Positions 1-6,988 of a DNA stretch of 39,299 bases are shown in pieces. The DNA lies in contig CABMEP010000035.1 of the NCBI GenBank assembly GCA_902385155.1, positions 1 through 39,299 on the forward strand, written 5' to 3'. The position numbers and the translations under genes were made by a program. The notes beneath the pieces were generated by a model. It did not search any database. It was given only the letters and a program-made list of their open reading frames with translations, and was not told where the DNA came from. Each line of letters opens with the position of its first letter. The stretch's first letter is position 1. The DNA is from an uncultured archaeon. Its GTDB lineage: Archaea; Micrarchaeota; Micrarchaeia; CABMEP01.

Positions 1-226
1 CCGTGTTCTGGCGGGTGTGGCCGTCCATGCGGATCAGGCCGTGGCCTTCGTCCTGCGGGTGGGCGGGCCATACGACTGCCACCGTGGTCTTCTTCGCCTT
101 CAGCTCTACGATGTCTCCTGTCGTAGCATTCAGCTTCTTCATGGCGACGGAGTCAAGCCTGACGATTCCTCTCGCCACGTCCGTCTTCAATGCCTCTGCG
201 ACCTTCAATTCGATATGTTCTGTCAT
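1..226 (-). CDS. CDC48/VAT-type AAA ATPase, N-terminal fragment
   Basis: The reading frame runs off the left edge, so only about the first 75 residues are visible. They match the N-terminal double-psi beta barrel of the archaeal CDC48/VAT ATPase: a segment reading DVARGIVRLDS, then GDIVELKAKKTTVAVVWP and DEGHGLIRMDG. This domain binds substrates or adaptors, and the two AAA modules should follow beyond the edge. The family unfolds proteins for degradation or remodelling in the cytoplasm. The ATG at 226 is preceded by GGTGAT at a suitable distance. The family call rests on the N-domain alone; the ATPase domains are not in the window. Confidence 0.88.
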   Translation of the reverse strand, partial: MTEHIELKVAEALKTDVARGIVRLDSVAMKKLNATTGDIVELKAKKTTVAVVWPAHPQDEGHGLIRMDGHTRQNT

Positions 227-341
227 GATTATCACCGTTGGATAGGGGTAGCATCGCACGCGCGTACCGACCTTGGACTCCTCGATTCCTACTCCATCCT
301 AAACTTTTTATACGTATTGCATTTCCGGAGTAGGATTAGAG

Positions 342-450
342 CGAGCCCGAAGGGAATTTCGGCGCTGCCGGAATCGTCTTCCGACCGCACGTTCGAACCC
401 TCAGCCTCCTGGTCCGAAGCCAGGCGCTCTATCCGTTGAGCTACGGGCCC
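342..450 (-). tRNA. tRNA-Arg (TCG) with a 36-nt T-loop intron
   Basis: The acceptor strand GGGCCCG (450-444) pairs with CGGGCTC (349-343), leaving G73. The D arm is normal, and the anticodon arm CCTGG-CTTCGGA-CCAGG gives anticodon TCG (417-415). The T stem strands GAGGG (402-398) and CCCTT (354-350) pair, but 43 nt lie between them instead of 7. About 36 nt within 397-355 must therefore be an intron in the T loop after TTCGA. The insert folds on its own: TCGGAA and TTCCGG form a stem around GACGA. A TATA-like AT-rich box lies near 476-487. Exact splice points cannot be fixed by eye because bases repeat at the borders. Confidence 0.85.
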
Positions 451-522
451 ACTGCCGGATGAATAAGGAAAGAGAGGAATAAAAGGTGAACTGAAGCGAC
501 GGCGTAAAAGAAAAATAAAAAA

Positions 523-613
523 TAGCGGGGAGTGGATTTGAACCACCGATCTCCGGGTTATGAGCCCGGCGGGCACTCCAAGCTACCCTTAGGGAACATC
601 TGTTTACCCCGCT
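523..613 (-). tRNA. Initiator tRNA-Met (CAT), 5' part disrupted or intron-bearing
   Basis: The 3' three quarters are a clear archaeal initiator: D-arm bases GGGTAGCTTGGAGTGCCC, anticodon arm CCGGG-CTCATAA-CCCGG (CAT at 562-560), T arm GGTGG-TTCAAAT-CCACT, acceptor CCCCGCT and A73. A1-T72 and the GGG-rich D stem mark it as initiator. The nearest 5' strand, AGCGGGG (613-607), pairs perfectly with CCCCGCT, but 16 extra bases (about 604-589) separate it from the D arm. A second candidate 5' end lies at 1535-1521, upstream of the endonuclease-like gene. The first bases of this tRNA overlap the stop codon of that gene. Which 5' end is used is open. Confidence 0.82.
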
Positions 614-1464
614 AGCTTGGATATTACAAAACGCCTGAATTGAATAGGCGTTAACACTTTAATACCCTTCCGTAAGTAGCGTGTGTATTCTTCAGCGCGG
701 TTTCTTGTTGTTACAACAATCATTTTGACATCAGGGATCTCGTTTTTGATAAGATAGAACTTTTTGTTCAATCTATTTGATTTTTGTTCCGGATCATCCC
801 AACACGTCGCTTCAATAAGAAGATTTGGAGCCTGTTTTATAGAAAAATCTACAGATACATATCCATTTCTATTTTTAACCTTGAAAATCCGTTCATATTT
901 GTAATCAAATCCAGCCACCTGGAGTACAGATGCAACATAAACTTCAAGCCAATTGTACATTTTTTCTCCATTCGGACCGATCGATCCTCTATGGATTTGT
1001 TTTAATGCGCTCAGAGACCATCTCCTTCTTGAATTTACGGATGCGCCATGAATTCCACGTTGTCGTATTGCAAGTGTGGCACCGCCCAATTTGCATTTAG
1101 CACACCATCGATTATAGAATTCATCTCCATTAAGGAGTTCCAAAATCTTTTGTTCGCCTTTTATCGAACCGTGTTTCGCCTTTTTGATCCATTCTTTTCT
1201 AAAGTTAGGGTCTTTCATTAATTCCTTAAGTCGCGTTTTGACACGTATACTCATTTTTGAAGTGTATCTCAATCGATATGTCGGATCCTTTAATTTTTGT
1301 ATGATTGCCTTCGCACCATTTGAACGAATTGTTTTGAGATATGATGTGTTTCCTAACTCTGTCCTTAAACTTTCTTTTAGTTCCCTAAGTTTCATATGGT
1401 GTTTTATAGATAAATCAGCCAAGCGTTGTCCTGACTGGAACTCTTCAACAAGTTTACTGAACAT
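604..1464 (-). CDS. Endonuclease-like protein, probably mobile (PD-(D/E)XK-like)
   Basis: A 286-residue protein, visibly AT-rich against the GC-rich neighbours, which suggests transfer. Residues 1-125 are helical and basic, with two similar segments (KDPTYRLRY near 60, KDPNFRKEW near 85) and a CxxC at 121-124. The C-terminal half looks like a restriction-endonuclease fold: E174 in a helix, D206 in a strand, then E218-A-T220 eleven residues on, followed by a strand-helix-strand. The usual motif Lys is Thr, so the assignment is tentative. A TATA-like box at 1487-1494 sits about 26 bp before the ATG, so it probably has its own leaderless promoter. The last codons and stop lie inside the tRNA-iMet 5' end, which suggests homing or insertion at this tRNA. 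Confidence 0.6.
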   Translation of the reverse strand: MFSKLVEEFQSGQRLADLSIKHHMKLRELKESLRTELGNTSYLKTIRSNGAKAIIQKLKDPTYRLRYTSKMSIRVKTRLKELMKDPNFRKEWIKKAKHGSIKGEQKILELLNGDEFYNRWCAKCKLGGATLAIRQRGIHGASVNSRRRWSLSALKQIHRGSIGPNGEKMYNWLEVYVASVLQVAGFDYKYERIFKVKNRNGYVSVDFSIKQAPNLLIEATCWDDPEQKSNRLNKKFYLIKNEIPDVKMIVVTTRNRAEEYTRYLRKGIKVLTPIQFRRFVISKLAG

Positions 1465-1520
1465 GCTTCAAATCAAAAATTAGTCATATATAAACATTTC
1501 TCTAGTTCATTTCGTGTGAT

Positions 1521-1535
1521 TTACCCTACCCTGCT
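1521..1535 (-). repeat. Duplicated 5' end of initiator tRNA
   Basis: On the minus strand this reads AGCAGGGTAGGGTAA, matching the expected initiator tRNA start (acceptor, bases 8-9 and 5' D stem). It continues in register with GCTTGGAGTGCCC at 583 if about 0.94 kb between is removed. GGGTA is present at both joints. Against the acceptor 3' strand it has one mismatch (A4 against C69). Confidence 0.65.
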
Positions 1536-1557
1536 ACGAGATGTATATTCCAGCTAT

Positions 1558-1566
1558 CTTTATATT
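1558..1566 (-). promoter_or_regulatory. TATA-like box for the initiator tRNA locus
   Basis: The minus strand reads GAATATAAAG centred about 27 bp before the tRNA-like 5' end at 1535. This is the usual archaeal TATA spacing. No comparable box is seen at that distance before the alternative 5' end at 613. Confidence 0.5.
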
Positions 1567-1587
1567 CCCTCGCCGTTTCGGAGTATC

Positions 1588-2325
1588 GTGCGCGGGGTGC
1601 TTTCGTTCCTCTATGCGTTCGCTGCGATCGCTTCGATCCTTTTCGTCTATTCGTACTATTCCTCGCTGAAAGGGGACATCGACTCGACGGAGCATCACCT
1701 CCTTGTCCTCGAAGACAGGCACGCGCGCGAAATGGAGCTGAAGCGGGCCGTCACGGACACGATACGGCACTCCGTGAATATGACTCTGAGTCTAGATCCG
1801 AACGCGGATCCCGAAGCGATACAGGAACGCATCGGCAATGACCTATCCTTGCTCAGGGGCGTCGAGGGCGCGGAGGGATACAAGAATTACTCATACGGCG
1901 ATTTCCGCAGCAGGTTCACTGTCAGATTCTGGTGCGGCAATCCATCGAAAGAAGAGCTTGATCGGGTAGCCGAGACCCATGACTGGTCCAAAAAGAGCGA
2001 TTACATCTGCGAAGGATGCCATTATCTCGACGAGGAGTTCGCGTACATTACCTTCGATTCGGATGGGAACGTCATCGGCGGCGGCACAAGGAACCTGTGC
2101 GCCCAGCTGCTCTCTGTCGATAAGGGCAACAAGATCATCTCGGTCTCCGCGTCCCAGCTGAAAAACGCGATTCTCCGCCACCGTATAATGATCGCGGATC
2201 CGCTTTCCGAAAGCGTCCTGCTTTCCGGCGATTCAATGTTCGGAGTGATGGTCTACGACAGCGCTGAAGACGTGTCATCGGTCGCAGTCATCCCGATGTC
2301 TACTGAAATCAGGTGGATTGGATGA
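1588..2325 (+). CDS. Membrane-anchored surface protein, first gene of prepilin-like operon
   Basis: I do not recognise a family. The GTG start at 1588 follows GGAG; a longer frame from 1516 would run into the opposing tRNA promoter. The 245-residue product begins with one hydrophobic segment (about residues 2-22) and a short coiled-coil stretch, then a mixed outer domain with cysteines (WCGN, YICEGCHY and NLCAQ) that could form disulfides. Its stop overlaps the ATG of the next gene in ATGA, and three more small proteins with N-terminal prepilin-like helices follow. A role in an archaeal type IV pilus-like structure or its anchoring is inferred from this context only. Confidence 0.6.
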   Translation: MRGVLSFLYAFAAIASILFVYSYYSSLKGDIDSTEHHLLVLEDRHAREMELKRAVTDTIRHSVNMTLSLDPNADPEAIQERIGNDLSLLRGVEGAEGYKNYSYGDFRSRFTVRFWCGNPSKEELDRVAETHDWSKKSDYICEGCHYLDEEFAYITFDSDGNVIGGGTRNLCAQLLSVDKGNKIISVSASQLKNAILRHRIMIADPLSESVLLSGDSMFGVMVYDSAEDVSSVAVIPMSTEIRWIG

Positions 2326-2639
2326 GGGGTCAACTGTCGTTGGAATTCCTGGTGGTTCTGGCGGTCTACCTGGCGTTCGTAGGCGCGCTGGTGTCCGTTC
2401 AGCTGCATTACATCGACAGCTCGCGTTTCGCTTCTACAAAATCCCACATGCAGGCGACCCTGCTTTCCATCGAAGGGACGGAGAATGCGGTCAACAACAG
2501 ATACCTGCACGTAGGTTGGGGCCCGGGCGATTGCGCCATACTCGGCAGATTGGTGCTGTGCGGGACCGCGCCGGGCCTGATAGAGATCCCATTGGGTTAT
2601 TCGGAGATGAATGATATTGACAACCGATGCGTGTCGTAA
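2322..2639 (+). CDS. Class III signal peptide (prepilin-like) protein
   Basis: The product is 105 residues and starts MRGQLSLEFLVVLAVYLAFV. This is the archaeal class III signal: a short charged leader, Gly-Gln at the cleavage site, then a hydrophobic helix with Glu at position 5 (QLSLEF). Prepilin peptidase should cut after the Gly. The rest is a small extracellular domain with a GDCAI...VLCG cysteine pair. The start at 2322 is preferred over GTG at 2313 because AGGTGG lies just ahead and the ATG overlaps the upstream stop. A candidate peptidase of the A24 family is at 31612-32463. Confidence 0.75.
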   Translation: MRGQLSLEFLVVLAVYLAFVGALVSVQLHYIDSSRFASTKSHMQATLLSIEGTENAVNNRYLHVGWGPGDCAILGRLVLCGTAPGLIEIPLGYSEMNDIDNRCVS

Positions 2640-2658
2640 CGGCCGGCCGGACGCCGGA

Positions 2659-3078
2659 ATGAAGGGATTCTTCAGCTTCGATGCGGTACTCGCAGTAGTG
2701 GTGCTGATCTCAATGATCTCGTTCACCGCGTTGATGATAAATTCTATAGAGCGTTCAGCGGACGCTCTCGCTGGCCGGGAGAACCAGATGCGACTCCTCG
2801 TTCTGTCCGATATATTCGTAAGGAGAGAGTTTGCGGAAACGACCCGTTCTGCCGTCCATTCGAATGTCATCGATCTAGCATCGATATCCTCCGCTGCCTC
2901 CGCATCGAATTTCTCGGCATTCCGCATGTCAAACGTCAGCATAGAATTGACTGGCGCCGACGGAACAGTTATCGGGTCATCTAGCACCCTCCAGGCCGAC
3001 GCGTATTGCATCCAACGGATAGTGTTCGTGAAAGGACCATATGACGGCCCAGCGGTCCTGAAGGTGTGCGGTTCATGA
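2659..3078 (+). CDS. Prepilin-like surface protein
   Basis: A 139-residue product beginning MKGFFSFDAVLAVVVLISMI. Lys-Gly is followed by a hydrophobic helix with an acidic residue (Asp) at about position 5 of the mature form, like class III signal peptides, although Phe replaces the usual Gln. The remainder is polar and Ser-rich, with two cysteines near the C-terminus (AYCIQ, KVCGS). The frame is open upstream to 2611, but the ATG at 2659 places the signal at the N-terminus and leaves only a short gap from the previous gene. It shares ATGA with the next gene. Probably a minor pilin or pseudopilin; the role is inferred. Confidence 0.68.
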   Translation: MKGFFSFDAVLAVVVLISMISFTALMINSIERSADALAGRENQMRLLVLSDIFVRREFAETTRSAVHSNVIDLASISSAASASNFSAFRMSNVSIELTGADGTVIGSSSTLQADAYCIQRIVFVKGPYDGPAVLKVCGS

Positions 3079-3455
3079 AGGGCCAGGTGTTCACTCTTGA
3101 GGCGCTGATCGCGCTGCTGTTCCTTGCATCATCATTCACCGTGATCTCCGCGCTCAAACAGGAGACGCGATCCGATTTGTATGATTACGTGTCTGTCGCT
3201 GACACGTTCGAGGTCTTGGAGAAGCAGTACCATGTCCAACTTGCGGATTCCTGCAGAACGGGCGCCTTGTCCCCAGATGTAACGGATCTCTTCAGATTCA
3301 TAGAGGGCCAGACTGGAAAGAGGATGTTCGTCGATTGCGGCCGTCTTGCCGTGCCTAACGACTGCGATCCGTCCCTGGCCATCATCAGGATGACTACGTA
3401 CGACGAGTTCGGGACGATCGTCTGGAGGCGGGTGAGCATCGGCATCTGCAGGTGA
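3075..3455 (+). CDS. Class III signal peptide (prepilin-like) protein
   Basis: A 126-residue product starting MKGQVFTLEALIALLFLASSF: Lys-Gly-Gln, then Glu at position 5 of the mature helix, a good class III signal. The mature part has four spaced cysteines (DSCRTG, VDCGR, NDCDP and GICR at the end), compatible with disulfides outside the cell. The ATG overlaps the stop of the upstream gene, so the four genes 1588-3455 are very likely one operon with coupled translation. No specific family is recognised beyond the signal. Confidence 0.73.
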   Translation: MKGQVFTLEALIALLFLASSFTVISALKQETRSDLYDYVSVADTFEVLEKQYHVQLADSCRTGALSPDVTDLFRFIEGQTGKRMFVDCGRLAVPNDCDPSLAIIRMTTYDEFGTIVWRRVSIGICR

Positions 3456-3722
3456 TTATCTCCTGCGCGCCTTGGCCTTTGTCTTCCTTGGCGCCATCGC
3501 AGGGGACTGTTTGCTCCTGATCTTTTCCTGCAGTGCGATTGTTGTCGCGAATCCCGTTCCGATCGCCGAAGCGCTCACCAGCGCGGTGCTCACTTCAGGG
3601 GAGAAGAAGGCCCCGATGGTCATCATTCCGAGGCCGGCTATCGTGCCTCCGAAGACGCCTTCGAGGATGATAGGGACGCTCTCATGCGCATGGAGCTCCT
3701 TCGGAAAGAGGATCTCTTTCAT
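3456..3722 (-). CDS. Small hypothetical membrane protein
   Basis: An 88-residue protein with a soluble N-terminus (about 20 residues), two hydrophobic Gly/Ala-rich segments (roughly 21-42 and 45-62) and a very basic tail ending KTKAKARRR. The basic tail after the second segment suggests both ends face the cytoplasm. It is convergent with the prepilin-like operon and abuts it without a gap. I do not recognise the family. Confidence 0.55.
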   Translation of the reverse strand: MKEILFPKELHAHESVPIILEGVFGGTIAGLGMMTIGAFFSPEVSTALVSASAIGTGFATTIALQEKIRSKQSPAMAPRKTKAKARRR

Positions 3723-3764
3723 CGGACTGGATTCGGATGGTTCTTATTTAACCCTTTCGGTAAG

Positions 3765-3773
3765 TTAAATAAA
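3765..3773 (+). promoter_or_regulatory. TATA-like box for elongator tRNA-Met
   Basis: TTAAATAAA lies 29 bp (centre) before the first base of the tRNA at 3798, the normal archaeal spacing. Confidence 0.55.
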
Positions 3774-3797
3774 CTTCAGCAACACAATAGTGTGGAA

Positions 3798-3917
3798 GCC
3801 AGAGTAGCTCAGCTTGGTTAGAGCGCCAGACTCATAAGTTTCACTCAAGACCCTGTGGAAACAGAACGGTGGAATTAAGAAATCTGGAGGCCGAGTGTTC
3901 AAATCCCTCCTCTGGCA
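3798..3917 (+). tRNA. Elongator tRNA-Met (CAT) with 45-nt intron
   Basis: The acceptor GCCAGAG (3798-3804) pairs with CTCTGGC (3910-3916), with A73 at 3917. The D arm is GCTC...GAGC. The anticodon stem CCAGA pairs with TCTGG (3883-3887), and the anticodon CAT is at 3833-3835. The loop is interrupted after position 37, so the intron is about 3837-3881 at the standard 37/38 site. The G1-C72 pair and Gly-Gly D loop separate it from the initiator near position 600. The T stem GAGTG/CCCTC has one T-C mismatch, an oddity in an otherwise regular gene. Confidence 0.9.
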
Positions 3918-3940
3918 TTTCCTGCGTACGCAGTGGTCTA

Positions 3941-5017
3941 ATGGTCGCCGACATCATATCACGGACTCTATTCAATCTGGATGTGCCGGCGCTCACCGCG
4001 ATTAGCTCCTTTCTGGATATGGCCACGTGGCCGTTCCTGCTGCTCGCATGGCTCTATGTCGTTCTTTCAAAGGACCCCGGGCTGGCTTCATTGCGGAAGA
4101 AGGCGGACGTTGCGTTCATCGCCGCGCTGCTTCTGCTGGCCGCGCTCCAATACACCAAGACGACCGTGGATACGCCGCGTCCGTGCGAAACGGCGGATGC
4201 GGTCGGCAAGGGCGACTGCCCCGGCGACGGGTCGTTTCCGAGCGGCCACACCGCGATAGCCGCGCTGTTCACGGCGTTCGCGCTCGGCACGCCGCTGTTC
4301 ATCCCCTCTCTTGCCTTTTATGGCATGGTCGCGTTCTCGCGGGTGTATCTCGGATTCCATTACCTCAACGATGTGCTGGCGGGAACCGCATTCGGCCTGA
4401 TGTCGTATTTCCTGATCTGGTCCCTCGTGCGGCCAAGAGAACGGCTTCCATCAAACAAGGGAGGATTCTTCCTTCGCGAGATCGCGCACGTGGGATTCGG
4501 CCTGTCGGTGATGCTCCTCGTGGCCGTCGCACTACATTTCGTCGCGTCATGGGGGATCATGTCGGCGGCGCTCATCACATCGGCGCTCCTATGCTTCCTT
4601 CTCGTCATGGACATGAGATGGTCCGGCCGGAAAATCCCGCTTATAGGCCGGCTTTTCGGGAAGATTGGGATCAGGGATACATTCCCGGGCGAGGGCGCGT
4701 TCTGGTTCCTGGCCGGCTCTCTCCTCTTGCTCACCATGGTCACCGATTCATCCAAGGTGATGACATCGATCTTCATAGTGACGGTCGGGGACATCGCTTC
4801 GGCGATGTTCTCGTCATCGAGGACGGAGCGGTCGATATTCAAGAACAAGACGCCCGCGTCCTTCGCCGCTTTCGTGATCTCGACGCTTCCAGCGACATTC
4901 ATCGCGGGGTGGGGCGTTTTCCCGCTTTTGCTGGCGGCCGCCGCAATCGAATCACTGGACCTGAAGGTGAACGACAATTTCCTGATGCTTCTGCTTTGCA
5001 CCGTATTCTTCGCCTGA
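3941..5017 (+). CDS. PAP2 phosphatase fused to dolichol kinase / CTP-transferase-like domain
   Basis: A 358-residue integral membrane protein with two enzyme-like halves. Residues about 55-190 carry all three PAP2 motifs: K73...RP81, PSGH at 100-103, and SR...H140...D144. This family removes phosphate from lipid phosphates or pyrophosphates. Residues about 200-358 resemble the dolichol kinase / phosphatidate cytidylyltransferase group: a PGEGAFWF segment and GDIASAMFSS...SIFKNKTPASFAAF, typical of its CTP-binding loops. A phosphatase joined to a lipid kinase or CTP transferase suggests recycling of polyprenyl or archaeol lipid carriers; this is inference. The start at 3941 is used because any earlier one lies inside the tRNA. 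Confidence 0.8.
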   Translation: MVADIISRTLFNLDVPALTAISSFLDMATWPFLLLAWLYVVLSKDPGLASLRKKADVAFIAALLLLAALQYTKTTVDTPRPCETADAVGKGDCPGDGSFPSGHTAIAALFTAFALGTPLFIPSLAFYGMVAFSRVYLGFHYLNDVLAGTAFGLMSYFLIWSLVRPRERLPSNKGGFFLREIAHVGFGLSVMLLVAVALHFVASWGIMSAALITSALLCFLLVMDMRWSGRKIPLIGRLFGKIGIRDTFPGEGAFWFLAGSLLLLTMVTDSSKVMTSIFIVTVGDIASAMFSSSRTERSIFKNKTPASFAAFVISTLPATFIAGWGVFPLLLAAAAIESLDLKVNDNFLMLLLCTVFFA

Positions 5018-5061
5018 TCCGCCAGTGATCCTGCGGAAAAAAGCCGTTCCTTGATCGATGT

Positions 5062-6882
5062 TCAGATGAGAGAATCGAGCTTTTCGGTTATCTTCGCCAT
5101 CTCGGAGACCACGAATCCGATCGTCTCCCCGCTTTTCACAAGGGCCACAAGCACGATGGTCCTTCCCCCGTAGATGATCGTGTCCCCGCTCGTGCTCTTC
5201 AGCATGACGAACCGGGTCTTTCCTCGCTCCAGCTCCATCGAAGCCATCTCGGCATTGGCGATAACCTTCGCGCTCACCGCGGCGATCATGTTCTGGTCCA
5301 CTTCCTTGGGCAGCATGGCTGCGATCAGGAGGCCGTCCTTCCTCATCGCCGCGACGCCCTCCATCTTCCCTGCCTGCATGAGCCCGTTGAGGAGCTGTAT
5401 CACTTCTTTCTTCTCCACGATCACGGTCTTTATCTTGACCAGCGCGCCGTTGTCTATCGTTATGGCCTCTCCGAGGTGCTCCGCCATGTATCTCGCAAGG
5501 GCCCATCTCCTCCAGCGCTGGGGTATCTTTACGAGCATTTCGGGCCCTACCCTGTCGTTCTCGAGCAGCATCTCGTCTATGGAATTCCGCCATACGGGCC
5601 AGTCAGTGAGCACTTCCTTCTTCCCGGCCAGGCTGTCTACCGCCGTCTGGATATCGGATATCGCTTTCGCTATCTGCGGCATGTACTGCTCCGCATTCTC
5701 GTCGTTCACGTCCTTGATGAGACGCTCGAGCCGCCTCCTTTCCACATCCGCGACGACCTCTTCCGTCTCGGTGTCGATCCCGGACTCGGACGAGGTCATG
5801 ATGCTGTTCTCCAATGAGTCTATCATTCCACTGATGTCCCTCAGCCTGGCTCTGGCGATGTCCAACGGGGTCATGAAGTACCTCTCTCCGAGGAGCATCC
5901 CCTTCACTACGTCGATCGCCGCGTAGTAGATGGATATCACACCTATCGCGATCACGAATGCGCCGATCGTCTTGGGGATGTTGGACCCGAGCCGCAACAG
6001 GGTCTCTAGATCCGCGGAACCCGGCGCCTCAGTAGTCAATAGCGCGATCGCGCTTCCGACCACCATCAGGCCCACGCCCGCAGCGATCCACACGTTGTTG
6101 TCCTTCCTCCCGTGGCCTAGGAAGTTGTACACTTCCGTGGTCAACGGTGTCTTCTTGACCAGGCTCACCACGTAGGCGGCGACCAACGACAGCAGCTCGA
6201 GATAAAGGAGAACAATCACGAACAGCAGCGCGCCGTAGATCCCGGACGCGATGTAGAAATTCATGTTCGTTTTCAGGAGCCCGTAGAAATTGCTTCCGAA
6301 CTGGGTGACGGTCACGAAGAATGGGACGGCGTTCGGGTCGATCACCTGGACCTCTATGTATGGCGATTGCGCGTACCTCTCCACCCAGGTCTTGTCTATC
6401 TCCTGGAATGCGACGGTGCTGTACTCGACGGTCTTTCCGACCTCCTCCCTTCCGCTGAACGTGAATTTCCACGATACCGTGATTGGCGGTTCCCTCCTAA
6501 GGAGCTCGCTGTATTTGGGCGTGAAATTGACCCGTTCCAGCGTAGTGGTCAGGGACGAAGGTATCACTTCTCGCACGGTGACATCCGTTATCTTGTCCGT
6601 CGCCTTGCTGAGGATGTTGAGCCTCACGATCACCGTGTTGCCCACATCCCTTTGGACGAGGAGCTCCCGCTTGATCGTTACCGGCCCCACGTCTTTCGAC
6701 GCGAATACGTATATCGCCTGGTCCGGGACGCCGTCGCCGTTCACATCGACAAGCCGTTCGGTCTCTATCGTCTCCTTCTCTGATGGATAGACGTTCTTCT
6801 GGACGCAACCGGACAGAACGACCGCGGCTATCGCGACGACGAGAAACAGAATCAACATTCGCGATGGATTCCCCGAACTCAT
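5062..6882 (-). CDS. Lipoprotein with membrane helices and C-terminal Roadblock/LC7 domain
   Basis: The 606-residue product starts with a lipoprotein signal (lipobox LSGC, C26), then a calcium-loop-like DVNGDGVPD at 46-54 and an outer beta-rich domain to about 205. Three or more hydrophobic segments follow (about 210-245, 263-285 and 305-330). The last part is cytoplasmic in prediction: a charged helical linker with ERRRLERL, then about 90 residues (515-606) with the pattern of Roadblock/LC7: GLLIAAMLP, helix, DTIIYGGRTIVLVALV, helix. Roadblock proteins regulate small GTPases or dimerise. The combination looks like a sensor linking the surface to an inner GTPase. A TATA-like box at 6901-6910 is about 25 bp before the ATG. 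Confidence 0.65.
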   Translation of the reverse strand: MSSGNPSRMLILFLVVAIAAVVLSGCVQKNVYPSEKETIETERLVDVNGDGVPDQAIYVFASKDVGPVTIKRELLVQRDVGNTVIVRLNILSKATDKITDVTVREVIPSSLTTTLERVNFTPKYSELLRREPPITVSWKFTFSGREEVGKTVEYSTVAFQEIDKTWVERYAQSPYIEVQVIDPNAVPFFVTVTQFGSNFYGLLKTNMNFYIASGIYGALLFVIVLLYLELLSLVAAYVVSLVKKTPLTTEVYNFLGHGRKDNNVWIAAGVGLMVVGSAIALLTTEAPGSADLETLLRLGSNIPKTIGAFVIAIGVISIYYAAIDVVKGMLLGERYFMTPLDIARARLRDISGMIDSLENSIMTSSESGIDTETEEVVADVERRRLERLIKDVNDENAEQYMPQIAKAISDIQTAVDSLAGKKEVLTDWPVWRNSIDEMLLENDRVGPEMLVKIPQRWRRWALARYMAEHLGEAITIDNGALVKIKTVIVEKKEVIQLLNGLMQAGKMEGVAAMRKDGLLIAAMLPKEVDQNMIAAVSAKVIANAEMASMELERGKTRFVMLKSTSGDTIIYGGRTIVLVALVKSGETIGFVVSEMAKITEKLDSLI

Positions 6883-6900
6883 AGAGTGAATTTGTTTAAG

Positions 6901-6910
6901 TATTTAAAAA
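6901..6910 (-). promoter_or_regulatory. TATA-like box for the Roadblock lipoprotein
   Basis: The minus strand reads TTTTTAAATA, centred about 23 bp before the ATG at 6882. No ribosome binding site intervenes, so a leaderless transcript is likely. Confidence 0.5.
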
Positions 6911-6988
6911 GGATTACTCTCTAGACAGAACGCGCGCGTCCTCTGTCCGCAAAGGAAATCTTGATAAATCCGGGGGAGATTGGAGAGC

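Noticed and set aside
1516-1587. Longer start for the first prepilin-operon gene
   Set aside because: The extension overlaps the tRNA-like 5' end and its TATA-like box on the other strand. GTG at 1588 has GGAG in front and places the membrane segment at the N-terminus.
4027-5028. A 333-residue frame inside the PAP2 fusion gene
   Set aside because: It is a shadow in another frame with Arg/His/Pro-rich composition typical of out-of-frame GC-rich DNA, and the PAP2 motifs lie in the real frame.
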